Source: Bacteroidales bacterium (lineage in GTDB: Bacteria; Bacteroidota; Bacteroidia; Bacteroidales; FEN-979). From it: a stretch of 59,104 nt of DNA. Position 1 is the stretch's first letter. Each line of letters starts with the position of its first letter. Under the pieces are notes generated by a model. That model made no database searches, was not told the origin of the DNA, and saw nothing but the letters and a program-made list of their open reading frames with translations. Shown piece by piece: positions 1 to 7,755 of this stretch. Made by a program: the position numbers and the translations under genes. The stretch spans positions 1 through 59,104 of the forward strand of contig JAUXWT010000098.1 of NCBI GenBank assembly GCA_030681475.1. Direction: 5' to 3'.

Positions 1-1
1 G

Positions 2-85
2 TGCCCGGAACAGGACTCGAACCTGCACATCCATACGGATACTAGTCCCTGAAACTAGCGCGTCTACCAATTCCGCCATCCGGGC
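2..85 (-). tRNA. tRNA-Leu (anticodon CAG)
   Basis: Read on the minus strand, this folds as a complete class II tRNA. The acceptor stem is GCCCGGA with TCCGGGC, the D-arm has the leucine-type GGCGGAATTGGTAGAC sequence, the anticodon loop is TTCAGGG (CAG), there is a long variable arm, and the T-loop is GTTCGAGTC. The discriminator base is A at position 2. Only one base follows before the window edge, so whether CCA is encoded cannot be seen. A GTGTGGG-type tandem repeat starts right next to its 5' end. Confidence 0.95.
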
Positions 86-90
86 GAAGG

Positions 91-145
91 GGGTGTGAGT
101 TTGGGTTTGGGTGTGAGTGTGAGCATGGGTGTGGGTGTGGGTGTA
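91..145. repeat. GTGTGGG-type short tandem repeat beside tRNA-Leu
   Basis: This is a run of degenerate GTGTGGGT / GTGTGAGT / GTTTGGGT units of about 6 to 8 bp lying between tRNA-Leu and the M1 peptidase gene. A close relative of the same repeat occurs in the rRNA spacer at 12022-12058. There is no coding potential. It belongs to a wider set of intergenic microsatellites in this window. Confidence 0.75.
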
Positions 146-225
146 TTCAGGGGGTGCAAAAGTAAGAACTTCTAACCGATATTTCATACATTTGTAAATA
201 AAAAAACCTAAACCACCGGACTGAT

Positions 226-2175
226 ATGCGAAAAATACTTCTTACTTTATTGATTTCCACTACGGTTTGGCATTTATGCCTTGCCCAGGATCAGCCGGTT
301 CAGAAAGGGGCATATTCCTGCCACCTGAAAAAGATCTCGTCTGAGTCTGTTCCCTATTTACCTGATAACTCGGCATACAGCGTTCCTCATGCCTTCGACG
401 TTCTGAAATATACACTGAACCTCAACCTGTATCAATGCTACTTCTCCCCGTATCCAAAGAACTTCAGCGCATCCAATATTATCAGGTTCAGGGTCGATTC
501 GACATTGTCCACCATCAAACTGAATGCAGTGAATACCTCCATGTTCGTCGATTCGGTAAGAATGGCCGGGGTATCATATACCCATTCCGGGAACATACTT
601 ACCGTTACCTTAGACCGGACGTACATCCCCGGTGAAATTGCCGAGGTGAAAATTTACTACAGGCATAAGAACGTCGCAGATGGCGCAATCTATGCCACCG
701 GCGGCATGCTGTTTACCGATTGTGAACCCGAAGGCGCACGTAAATGGTTCCCCTGCTGGGATAAACCATCCGACAAGGCGCTCCTCGACCTTACCGCACG
801 GGTTCCTTCATCGGTGAAATTCGCCTCCAACGGAGCGCTCATCGACTCAGTATTCTCAGGCGACACCTTAATCTATCACTGGGAAAGCATCCACAATGTG
901 GCTACCTACCTGGTGGTAATGACCTCCCGGGTAAATTATAATCTCGACATCGTTTACTGGCCAAAGCTTTCCAACCCAAACGATAGCGTTCCCATAAGGT
1001 TTTATTACAATCCTGGGGAGAACCCTTCCAGTACCAAAGCAATCATCAAACCCATGACTGACTGGTTTTCACAGCATTTTTGCGAACATCCTTTCCAGAA
1101 AAACGGATTTGCGACCCTCAACAGCCAGTTTTCATGGGGTGGCATGGAAAATCAGACACTTACCAGCCTCTGCACCAATTGCTGGGGTGAATGGCTGATC
1201 GCCCACGAATATGCTCATCAATGGTTCGGCGACATGATCACCTGCGACACCTGGGCCGATATATGGATGAATGAAGGTTTTGCCACCTGGAGTGAAAATT
1301 TCTGGTGGGAAAGAACCGGAGGGTATGCCGCTTACAAGGCACAGATAAACAGCGATGCCGCAAATTACCTGGCCAACAACCCCGGATGGCCAATTTCCAA
1401 TCCATCATGGGCAACTACTACGCCCAGTGTGAATACGCTGTTCAATTACGCGATCACCTATGCAAAGGGCGCCTGTGTGCTGCATATGCTAAGATACACA
1501 CTCGGCGACGTACTTTTCTTTGCGGCGCTCCAGGCCTATGCCAATGACGACAATCTACGGTTTCATTCGGCCTCCATCGCCGATTTCAAGGATATTGTCA
1601 ACAACATAACCGAAGAGGATTATAGCTGGTTTTTCACCCAATGGATTTTTGCGCCAAACCACCCGTTATACGCGAATCAATACTATTTTGAAAACCTTGG
1701 AAGCAACAACTGGGATGTTCATTTTATGACCAGGCAAACGCAGACCAATGCTCCATTTTTTCAGATGCCAATTATCGTGAAAATTCACTTCCAGGATAAC
1801 AGCGACAGCCTGATCAGGGTGATGAACGATCACAATTATCAGGAGTATTCATGGACATTCCCAAAACAACCGGTCTCATTCACGTTTGATCCGGGTAATG
1901 AAATTGTTTTGAAACAAGCCTCGCTTACGCAGGGCGTCTTTTATACCAAAACCTGGACCGGTTCTATTACCGACGACTGGAATTTAGCCGGAAACTGGGC
2001 TCCGACAGGGATTCCCGTCAACGAAAGTGTGAAAATCCCGGCAAGCGCTGTACGAATGCCTGTTGTTCGCGACGATGGCATGTCATGTGGCCCAATGTTG
2101 ATCGAAGACGGGGCTGTTCTTTCAATTACTGACGGGTTTAACCTCTCTGTCCAGGGAACAGTGATCAGACAATAG
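226..2175 (+). CDS. M1 family metallo-aminopeptidase, exported
   Basis: This is a 649-residue zinc aminopeptidase of the gluzincin M1 family, expected to remove N-terminal residues from peptides in the periplasm or at the cell surface. An N-terminal signal peptide of about 20 residues ends at LCLAQ. The exopeptidase substrate motif appears as GGMEN at 305-309. The zinc site is HEYAH at 327-331 with the third ligand E350, giving HEXXH-X18-E, and E328 is the catalytic base. After the catalytic domain, from about residue 575, there is a Trp-rich module (WTGSITDDWNLAGNW and following) resembling repeats on other Bacteroidetes surface proteins. No standard T9SS sorting domain is visible. A GH16-like gene starts 4 bp after the stop. 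Family assignment is firm; the natural substrate is unknown. Confidence 0.9.
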   Translation: MRKILLTLLISTTVWHLCLAQDQPVQKGAYSCHLKKISSESVPYLPDNSAYSVPHAFDVLKYTLNLNLYQCYFSPYPKNFSASNIIRFRVDSTLSTIKLNAVNTSMFVDSVRMAGVSYTHSGNILTVTLDRTYIPGEIAEVKIYYRHKNVADGAIYATGGMLFTDCEPEGARKWFPCWDKPSDKALLDLTARVPSSVKFASNGALIDSVFSGDTLIYHWESIHNVATYLVVMTSRVNYNLDIVYWPKLSNPNDSVPIRFYYNPGENPSSTKAIIKPMTDWFSQHFCEHPFQKNGFATLNSQFSWGGMENQTLTSLCTNCWGEWLIAHEYAHQWFGDMITCDTWADIWMNEGFATWSENFWWERTGGYAAYKAQINSDAANYLANNPGWPISNPSWATTTPSVNTLFNYAITYAKGACVLHMLRYTLGDVLFFAALQAYANDDNLRFHSASIADFKDIVNNITEEDYSWFFTQWIFAPNHPLYANQYYFENLGSNNWDVHFMTRQTQTNAPFFQMPIIVKIHFQDNSDSLIRVMNDHNYQEYSWTFPKQPVSFTFDPGNEIVLKQASLTQGVFYTKTWTGSITDDWNLAGNWAPTGIPVNESVKIPASAVRMPVVRDDGMSCGPMLIEDGAVLSITDGFNLSVQGTVIRQ

Positions 2176-2179
2176 CAAT

Positions 2180-2935
2180 ATGAACCTACTTGACAAAACA
2201 CGCTGGGATAACTTTCTTCCCTGGGGAAACATAATAAACCCGGATACGGACAAGGAAATCGGCATGAACGATAAACTTGTGACCTATCATCCGGATGGAT
2301 CAGTTCATTTTGGATGTTTAAATGCCAATTTCAATGGATGGAAAAGGGATAAAACCTGGAACGTGGTGAATACCTCCACGCAATGGTCTGTGGGGGCGAT
2401 CGTATCCAAAGAGGAGTACCGTACCCACTTTGGAACCTATCATTTTAAATTCAGGTTGCCACATTTCCGCGGATCATGGCCGGCGATATGGCTGATTGAC
2501 CTGCATCCCGCACCGCCAAAAGGCGATGGTATGGGTATGCCCCCGGAAATTGACGTATTCGAGCACTTCAGAAAAGACGGATTCCTGACCCGATTTCATA
2601 TAACCCACTCCTATCAGGATGGTCCCACATATGAAAACAATTCAGTCCAATCAAAAATTTACTGGAGATTCTGGCCATTGGACCTGATGGACATTGAAAT
2701 GATTTTCACATGGCTTCCGGCAGGAATGACCTGGACTGTGAATGGAAGATCTGTCATGACGGTATCATCCGATACACCGAATTATCCGGTCCTGCCCATG
2801 AATCTGATCATGAATGCCGGTTTGGGATTGGAATGGAAGCCAAAGGTGGGCAAATTTGAAGATTTCGTTATTTATCAGGCAACATATGACCAATTAACTG
2901 GTAACACCGAAAGCCATTTAGCAGTATCCCGGTGA
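2180..2935 (+). CDS. GH16-like glycoside hydrolase or lectin-fold protein without signal peptide
   Basis: This 251-residue protein has the look of glycoside hydrolase family 16 (concanavalin-like jelly roll; laminarinase, agarase and lichenase type). The diagnostic catalytic motif E-I-D-V-F-E is at residues 123-128, where the two glutamates would be nucleophile and acid/base. Before it is the typical GTYHFKFRLPHFRGSWPAIWLI strand pair, here about residues 75-97, and after it are Trp- and Tyr-rich beta strands. GH16 enzymes are normally exported, but no signal peptide is seen at this ATG, which lies 4 bp after the M1 peptidase stop. The enzyme may be cytoplasmic, may leave by another route, or the M1 and GH16 reading frames may once have been joined. 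Activity and polysaccharide target cannot be read from the sequence. Confidence 0.7.
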   Translation: MNLLDKTRWDNFLPWGNIINPDTDKEIGMNDKLVTYHPDGSVHFGCLNANFNGWKRDKTWNVVNTSTQWSVGAIVSKEEYRTHFGTYHFKFRLPHFRGSWPAIWLIDLHPAPPKGDGMGMPPEIDVFEHFRKDGFLTRFHITHSYQDGPTYENNSVQSKIYWRFWPLDLMDIEMIFTWLPAGMTWTVNGRSVMTVSSDTPNYPVLPMNLIMNAGLGLEWKPKVGKFEDFVIYQATYDQLTGNTESHLAVSR

Positions 2936-2985
2936 TTCTTTTCCATTGCGATGAACTCAAATTTATCACCTGTAATTATTATACT

Positions 2986-2993
2986 TACCTTTG
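2986..2993 (+). promoter_or_regulatory. Bacteroidetes -7 promoter box (TACCTTTG)
   Basis: TACCTTTG fits the Bacteroidetes TAnnTTTG consensus exactly. It lies 30 bp before the ATG at 3023 and supports that ATG as the start of the T9SS cargo gene, because an upstream in-frame ATG at 2951 would lie before the promoter. A matching -33 box is not clear. Confidence 0.6.
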
Positions 2994-3022
2994 CACCCTT
3001 GAAAAATCAAAAAAGGCAAAAT

Positions 3023-3673
3023 ATGAAAAAATTATCCGCCATTGTTTTTATACTTTTATTTGCAACCAGTTCCATGTTTGCAAAAACTATGGTTATGTCA
3101 GGCATTGATAACCTCCAGGGGAACCCGATTCTGGTGCCGGGAACCGTCGCTGCCAGCCAGAATATTGCCTACAACACAGCGCCACAGTTACTGACTGCCA
3201 CCCCGCCAACAGGTGGGACTCCCCCCTATTCATACATGTGGCAGAGTTCACTTGACAACGATACCTTTCAGAACATATCCGGCGGAACAGCGCTCATTTA
3301 TCAACCCGGAGCGCTTACCGTAACGACATTCTACCGCCAGGTCCAATATTCATCCGGCAAAGTTGACTCGGCCTACACCAACACCATCACCATTCATGTT
3401 TACGGGTTGTCCGTGGATGATTTGGTACAGAGCAACCACCGTGTTTATCCCAATCCCACCACCAGTTCCATAACGCTTGAAATTCTTGGAAAAAATCCAT
3501 TCGAAAAGATATTTGTTGAACTATATGATGTAAAAGGCGATAAGGTACTGTCCGAATTTCGGATGGGTTCCGACAAATACAAATTATCGTTGGCTCCCTT
3601 TCCTGCCGGTATTTACTTTTTGAAGGTAAAATCCAGCGACAAACAAGAAACTGTCAGGGTGATAAAACAATAG
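3023..3673 (+). CDS. Small T9SS cargo protein with type A C-terminal sorting domain
   Basis: A 216-residue exported protein. It starts with a clear signal peptide (MKKLSAIVFILLFATSSMFA), then has one Ig-like or PKD-like beta module containing GGTPPYSYMWQSS, about residues 45-130. It ends in a type A T9SS sorting domain of about 75 residues beginning VYPNPTTSSITLEI and containing the usual GIYFLKV near the end. Such proteins cross the outer membrane by the type IX system and are cleaved and anchored to the surface or released. No catalytic motif is seen. The frame stays open upstream to 2951, but the signal peptide and the promoter at 2986 favour 3023 as the start. Its role is unknown. Confidence 0.85.
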   Translation: MKKLSAIVFILLFATSSMFAKTMVMSGIDNLQGNPILVPGTVAASQNIAYNTAPQLLTATPPTGGTPPYSYMWQSSLDNDTFQNISGGTALIYQPGALTVTTFYRQVQYSSGKVDSAYTNTITIHVYGLSVDDLVQSNHRVYPNPTTSSITLEILGKNPFEKIFVELYDVKGDKVLSEFRMGSDKYKLSLAPFPAGIYFLKVKSSDKQETVRVIKQ

Positions 3674-4006
3674 AACTGATGTAATCCATCAGCATTTATC
3701 TCATTTTAATGAATCGCCTCGTCGCAAGCGATGGGGAATTAACCTGAAGTATCTCTCCCCACGTCACCCTCACCGTGCAGGAGAGGGGGTGCAGGGGGTG
3801 AAATAATTAAACAAAAAGAGGGTGTCCCAAAAGGGCGCCCTCTTTTCTATTTTTTGCCCTCAGGCCGGGCGGCCTCGTCACCGCATCGCGTCTACGCCTG
3901 GGTCAAAACTATAGTCTCGTCGAGAATATCAGGCTGAGATCGCCCCAGCCAAGGCCGCTCATACGGTGACTGGTACTTCTTATCAACTAAAAACGGTTTA
4001 ACAGGA
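3674..4006. other. Intergenic stretch with hairpins, no gene
   Basis: No convincing gene is present. Just after the CDS is a 6-bp hairpin (CTGATG, loop, CATCAG at 3676-3692) without a strong T-run. A C-rich and then G-rich segment follows at about 3750-3800 that can pair as CTCTCC with GGAGAG. The hairpin at 3815-3846 and the transposase remnant are listed separately. The 3850-4000 part may be the decayed end of the same mobile element, but I see no recognisable protein in it. Confidence 0.4.
3815..3846. terminator. Hairpin AAAAGAGGGTGTCCC / GGGCGCCCTCTTTT
   Basis: This is an almost perfect inverted repeat with an AAAA loop and flanking A- and T-tracts, so it could end transcription in either direction. 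Its left arm, GAGGGTGTCCCAAAAG at 3818-3833, also resembles the right-hand sequence GAGGCTGTCTCAAAAGT (reverse complement of 4701-4717). That pair could be the terminal inverted repeats of the transposase remnant between them. I cannot decide between terminator and insertion-sequence end. Confidence 0.55.
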
Positions 4007-4383
4007 CTATTTTTTCAAATTACTAGCGATACTAACAGTCCGACTTCAATTTCGACCTTATCACAACCTGTGAGCATAAATCTCCTGAAGCCTTCAAGGA
4101 TTTTTTCTTGTTTATCGTACTGATCCAGCTTATCCGGCCAGTTCCTGGCTGCATATTTTAATTTTTGATTTATTTTCTTGTTGACCGGCTTATCTTTCAG
4201 CGCTGCATGTATTTTATTAATAGATTCTGTAACTTTATGTGAGTCTATCTGTTCGATAACCTGATTGACGATACGCACCGGATGATTAGCATCAATCATC
4301 TATTCATAGGAAGGTGGGATCAACAGGAGTTGATTTTGTGCGAACTCTTTAAACTTGACGTTTGTGCGTTTTACCTGTTTCAT
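4007..4383 (-). pseudogene. IS1182-family transposase remnant, three joined fragments
   Basis: Starting at the ATG whose complement is 4381-4383, the frame reads MKQVKRTNVKFKEFAQNQLL then LIPPSYE, followed by a TAG stop at 4300-4302. It continues in the same frame with MIDANHPVRIVNQVIEQID. This is the usual N-terminus of IS1182-type transposases. It then jumps to a middle segment (INKIHAALKDKPVNKK... EKILEG) and again to the C-terminus (FRRFMLTGCDKVEIEVGLL). The final SIASNLKK is out of frame by one base. There are therefore one nonsense codon, two large internal deletions, both in frame, and one frameshift. Full-length relatives have roughly 450-550 residues. It is not functional as a transposase. 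Confidence 0.75.
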
Positions 4384-4500
4384 ACTGCAAGATAGTCATA
4401 TATTGCAGATAATCAGATGTTTGAATAAATAGTTATCAACTATGTTATTAACAATCAGATTGTTGTAATGGAGCAACTTGGGCAAAGCAGACAATCCGCC

Positions 4501-4671
4501 TCATGAAATTCACGTCAGGAAAATCGAGGAATGAGCGTTAAAAACTGCGGACTGTCTGAGGAGCGAAGCGACGAGTTTCCGCAGTTTAGCGAATGACGAA
4601 GATTTTCAGTGAATTTCATGAAGCGGTGACTTTTCTTTGCTACTTTCTTTTGGTGGTAGCAAAAGAAAGTA
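4501..4671. repeat. Large imperfect inverted repeat plus second hairpin (REP-like)
   Basis: The outer arms TCATGAAATTCAC (4501-4513) and GTGAATTTCATGA (4609-4621) are perfect complements. Inner arms AAAATC / GATTTT and AAACTGCGGA / TTTCCGCAGTTT extend the fold towards the centre. A separate hairpin follows: TACTTTCTTTTG at 4641-4652 and CAAAAGAAAGTA at 4660-4671. Similar structures recur between genes in other Bacteroidetes as I remember them, but I cannot confirm copy number here. No coding capacity is supported. Confidence 0.6.
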
Positions 4672-4680
4672 GAGATAAAA

Positions 4681-4724
4681 ACAAAAGAGGCTGCTCAATT
4701 ACTTTTGAGACAGCCTCTTTTGTT
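4681..4724. terminator. Hairpin ACAAAAGAGGCTG / CAGCCTCTTTTGT
   Basis: A long inverted repeat (ACAAAAGAGGCTG, inner CTCAA / TTTGAG, then CAGCCTCTTTTGT) with flanking A- and T-tracts is placed just past the 3' end of tRNA-Leu(GAG) on the minus strand. It would serve as a terminator for that tRNA. Its right arm may also be an insertion-sequence end (see the mobile element entry). Confidence 0.6.
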
Positions 4725-4731
4725 TGTGATG

Positions 4732-4814
4732 TGCCCAGGACAAGACTCGAACTTGCACATCCTGAGGACACTACCCCCTCAAAGTAGCGTGTCTACCAAT
4801 TTCACCACCTGGGC
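4732..4814 (-). tRNA. tRNA-Leu (anticodon GAG)
   Basis: On the minus strand this folds as a class II leucine tRNA. The acceptor stem is GCCCAGG with CCTGGGC, the D-arm is GGTGAAATTGGTAGAC, the anticodon loop is TTGAGGG (GAG), and there is a long variable arm and a GTTCGAGTC T-loop. The discriminator base A is 4732 and CCA is not encoded. It decodes CUC/CUU leucine codons and complements the CAG tRNA at the start of the window. Confidence 0.95.
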
Positions 4815-4887
4815 ATTTCCAATTACGAATTATATATTGGGTGTGCAAAAGTAGTGATATTTTATTTTCCGGCCAAGAATTCTGGAT

Positions 4888-5640
4888 TTATATCAAAGAA
4901 ATTCCGAAAGCTACTCCCAATCCAATGATTACAGTGATGAACTTTTGAAGGTTGTACCTGTGATTTTCCTCGGTTTCAAATAAAATTGTCGTTGAAACAT
5001 GAAGAAAAATACCTATTACGACCGCAAGGATATAATTCATATAATCATTGACGGAAGAGGTAAGGGAAACGCCGAGCAAGTTGCTGAAAACAGATCCCAA
5101 CGGTGTCATCAGGGCAAAGATCAAAAGATAAATAAAAGCTTTGAATTTCGAACAACCGTAATGCAAATATAGACTCATCAGCATAAGTGAAATCGGAACA
5201 TTATGGATAACAATAGCGATGACCAGCGTATGCTGTAACTTTAAATCAAAGCCCTGAACGATGGGCATTCCCTCAAGAAATGCATGGATGCAAAGGCCCA
5301 AAAGCAACAACAATGGAGATGACTTTTCATTGTCGGAGTGTTCGTGGCGGTGCCCATGCTCTGCCCCCTCTGTGATTAATTCTAGCAATAATTGCAGCAA
5401 AAACCCCAGAAGTACAAATAACCCTGTAAACATGGCAGGTTCACTGAATACTTCCGGTACCAGCTTCAAAAAAGTGATGCCGATCAGAAATGCCCCGCTG
5501 AATGCCAATAAAAACTTCATTACCCGGTGATCATCCGGTTTGAACAGGAAGATCAGCGACCCGCTCCCCAGAACAGTAACAATCAAAACAGAATAAATAA
5601 TAACATCCATGACGAAAAAATAGAATTTATCATCAGGCAT
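4888..5640 (-). CDS. ZIP family divalent metal transporter
   Basis: A polytopic inner-membrane protein of 250 residues with about seven to eight hydrophobic segments. It carries the ZIP hallmarks: a His-rich loop (HGHRHEHSDNE, about residues 95-105) between TM3 and TM4, then the metal-path motifs in TM4 (CIHAFLEGMPI) and TM5 (IVIHNVPISLM). ZIP proteins carry Zn, Fe or Mn into the cytoplasm; the exact metal cannot be told from sequence. The first ATG gives a charged extension MPDDKFYFFV. A second ATG at 5610 (MDVIIYSV) begins nearer the first helix and is equally possible. The gene stands alone between tRNA-Leu and pepD, divergent from pepD. Confidence 0.85.
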   Translation of the reverse strand: MPDDKFYFFVMDVIIYSVLIVTVLGSGSLIFLFKPDDHRVMKFLLAFSGAFLIGITFLKLVPEVFSEPAMFTGLFVLLGFLLQLLLELITEGAEHGHRHEHSDNEKSSPLLLLLGLCIHAFLEGMPIVQGFDLKLQHTLVIAIVIHNVPISLMLMSLYLHYGCSKFKAFIYLLIFALMTPLGSVFSNLLGVSLTSSVNDYMNYILAVVIGIFLHVSTTILFETEENHRYNLQKFITVIIGLGVAFGISLI

Positions 5641-5752
5641 TCATTTCAGGCTCACTTAAAACCAAGATGGCTTCTGTTAATGAGACAACAAAATGAGCTG
5701 CTGATTTCCACGGTAAAGATAAAAAAAAACTGCAGAGTAATCTGAAAATTGA

Positions 5753-5760
5753 TATTTTTG
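5753..5760 (+). promoter_or_regulatory. Bacteroidetes -7 promoter box (TATTTTTG) for pepD
   Basis: TATTTTTG matches TAnnTTTG and ends 28 bp before the pepD ATG, a normal leader length for this phylum. No clear -33 box is seen. Confidence 0.5.
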
Positions 5761-5788
5761 ACGATTGGAACACTAAACTATAACATTT

Positions 5789-7255
5789 ATGATAAAGGAG
5801 ATTCAACAACTACAGCCTGAAAGGCTTTGGCACTATTTTCTGGAAATCTGCAAAATTCCACGTCCGTCTAAAAAAGAAGAGAAAATTGCGGCATATATCC
5901 AGGAATTCGCAAAAACACACAATTTAAAATGCAATATCGACGAAGCCGGAAACGTATTGGTCAAAAAAGCGGCCACTCCGGGTTACGAACGTCGTCGGGG
6001 TGTCATTCTGCAAAGTCATCTCGATATGGTTTGTGAGAAGAATTCAGATACCGTACACGATTTTGACCATGATCCCATTATTCCCCGGATCGATGACAAC
6101 TGGATAAAGGCAAAAGGGACTACGCTGGGCGCAGATGATGGTATCGGGATAGCAGCAGCTTTGGCGATCCTGGAGGCTTCCGACATCCCGCATGGTCCCC
6201 TGGAGGCTTTGTTCACCATGGATGAAGAGACCGGTCTCACCGGGGCTTTTGCCTTAAAACCCGGACAATTGGAAAGCCGGATCCTCATCAACCTTGATTC
6301 GGAAGATGAAGGCCAGTTGTTTATCGGATGTGCCGGCGGGAAAGATACCGTTGCGACCATGCCGATAGATACCGAAGATGTTCCTTCAGGCCATGTTGCC
6401 TTTAAAGCCAGTCTGACAGGGTTGAAAGGAGGCCATTCCGGCGACGACATCAACAAAGGCCTTGGCAATGCGGTGAAATTCATGAACCGGTTTTTATGGA
6501 ATGCAAGTGATCTGTTCGAGATAGCCCTGGCTGATTTTAATGCAGGAAATCTTCGTAACGCCCTTGCCCGGGAAGCCTTCGCCGTTTTTACCGTTCACAG
6601 GGACAATAAGCAATCATTGCTTGACTATGCCACAGAATTTTTCAGCGATATAAGGAATGAAGTAAAGGTGACCGAACCTGATCTAACCTTTGTCGTTGAA
6701 CCGGCAGGCATGCCCGAATTCGTATTGGACAGTGCACTACAGGCCGACCTTCTCGATGCTCTTTATGCTTGTCCGCACGGCGTGATCGCCATGTCGCGGG
6801 AAATACCCGATTTTGTTGAAACCTCCACCAACCTGGCTTCCGTAAAATTCGTTGATAAGAAGATTGTTATTACGACCAGTCAAAGGAGTTCCGTTGAATC
6901 CTCCAAAAAAGACGTTGCGGACATGGTAGCCAGCGTGTTTTACCTCATGCAGGCCGATGTTGTACATTCCGCGGGGTATCCGGGCTGGAAACCTAATCCG
7001 GACTCTGAGATTTTACGCATCAGTGTTGAGGCGTATCGAAGGTTATTTGCACAGGAACCCGAGGTACTTGCCATTCATGCCGGACTCGAGTGCGGACTTG
7101 TAGGTGCGATCTATCCAGGGATGGATATGGTGTCATTTGGTCCGACCATTAAAGGCGCTCATTCTCCGGATGAACGGCTTGATATTCCTTCGACGTTGAA
7201 GTTTTGGGACCTTACCCTGGAAGTGCTGAAGAACATTCCTGAAGTCAAAGCATAA
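5789..7255 (+). CDS. pepD: Aminoacyl-histidine dipeptidase (peptidase D, M20)
   Basis: A 488-residue cytosolic metallopeptidase that splits Xaa-His and other dipeptides. Length and motif order match PepD. The first metal ligand and helper lie in QSHLDM (H77, D79), the bridging aspartate in GADDGIG (D116), and the catalytic and ligand glutamates in MDEETG (E146, E147). Further conserved blocks are KGGHSGDDINKG and HAGLECG, with the final histidine in KGAHSPDERL. The ATG at 5789 follows a good promoter box. It is a single gene; the sequence after it holds a tandem repeat and a transposase remnant. The function is well supported by family. Confidence 0.93.
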   Translation: MIKEIQQLQPERLWHYFLEICKIPRPSKKEEKIAAYIQEFAKTHNLKCNIDEAGNVLVKKAATPGYERRRGVILQSHLDMVCEKNSDTVHDFDHDPIIPRIDDNWIKAKGTTLGADDGIGIAAALAILEASDIPHGPLEALFTMDEETGLTGAFALKPGQLESRILINLDSEDEGQLFIGCAGGKDTVATMPIDTEDVPSGHVAFKASLTGLKGGHSGDDINKGLGNAVKFMNRFLWNASDLFEIALADFNAGNLRNALAREAFAVFTVHRDNKQSLLDYATEFFSDIRNEVKVTEPDLTFVVEPAGMPEFVLDSALQADLLDALYACPHGVIAMSREIPDFVETSTNLASVKFVDKKIVITTSQRSSVESSKKDVADMVASVFYLMQADVVHSAGYPGWKPNPDSEILRISVEAYRRLFAQEPEVLAIHAGLECGLVGAIYPGMDMVSFGPTIKGAHSPDERLDIPSTLKFWDLTLEVLKNIPEVKA

Positions 7256-7260
7256 TTCAA

Positions 7261-7302
7261 ACAATGCAGACAATGCAGACAATGCAGACCATGCAGGCAA
7301 TG
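7261..7302. repeat. CAATGCAGA nonamer tandem repeat
   Basis: About four to five copies of a 9-bp unit (CAATGCAGA, with variants) lie directly after pepD. Related CAATGCA tracts occur at 8953-9004 (inverted), 43575-43612 and 55776-55800, so this is a dispersed family. Confidence 0.8.
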
Positions 7303-7329
7303 AAATTCGATTGGATCAAGCAGTAACTA

Positions 7330-7685
7330 ACATTATTGATAAGTCACTTTCATTCACCTCGCCATATCTTCGGGATAATGTCTCATCCGGCAGTGTCGTA
7401 TTTACTGACCAGGGGAATAACTATCAAGGTCTCCATAAGTTTGTCGATATGCATGTCACCGAAAAATCATCAAGACATACTACAAAAACAACGCTTAAAT
7501 GGGTTCACATTGCGATTAGCAACGCTAAAAGAACTTTTCTTGGTGTCTATCATAAAATGAGTTCAGATTACTTACAAAACTATTTAAACGAATTTGATTA
7601 CAAACTGAATAGGAGAAACTTCGCTGATTTATTCGAAAGGGTAATCATAGCCGCCGTTTTTCCTAACTGGTACAATTGTGCTTAA
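7330..7685 (+). pseudogene. IS1595-family (ISXO2-like) transposase, C-terminal remnant
   Basis: The open frame carries the last roughly 115 residues of an IS1595-type DDE transposase. SGSVVFTDQGNNYQGL holds the second catalytic aspartate. HTTKTTLKWVHIAISNAKR is the conserved block around the final acidic or asparagine residue. LGVYHKMSSDYLQNYLNEF and DYKLNRR are the usual C-terminal sequence. Complete members have about 300 residues with a zinc-ribbon N-terminus, which is missing here. No proper start codon is present (the frame opens at a TTG). A CAATGCA repeat sits where the 5' part should be. It is a dead fragment. Confidence 0.75.
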
Positions 7686-7755
7686 TCAATAATTTTATCT
7701 TCGGAAAAATTGCATCGGTGTTAAAAAACAGTTGGTGACGATCACCGGGCACATC

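Larger units (their letters stand above)
3818..4717 (-). mobile_element. Possible remnant insertion sequence (IS1182-like), about 0.9 kb
   Basis: The proposed limits are two similar inverted ends: GAGGGTGTCCCAAAAG at 3818-3833 and ACTTTTGAGACAGCCTC at 4701-4717, which match at about 14 of 16 positions as inverted repeats. Between them lie a broken IS1182-type transposase on the minus strand and a structured repeat. A full-length IS1182 element is usually around 1.5-2 kb, so this would be a deletion derivative. The caveat is that each end is also a hairpin by itself and may just be a terminator. Confidence 0.4.

Noticed and set aside
2951-3022. Upstream ATG extension of the first T9SS cargo gene
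   Set aside because: It lies before the promoter box at 2986 and ahead of a perfect signal peptide start at 3023.
3850-4000. Continuation of the transposase or a small gene on the minus strand
   Set aside because: A short open stretch exists but has no start, no recognisable motif and follows the expected transposase C-terminus.
4593-4787. 64-residue open frame over the structured repeat and tRNA
   Set aside because: It overlaps inverted repeats, a terminator and tRNA-Leu on the opposite strand and resembles no protein.
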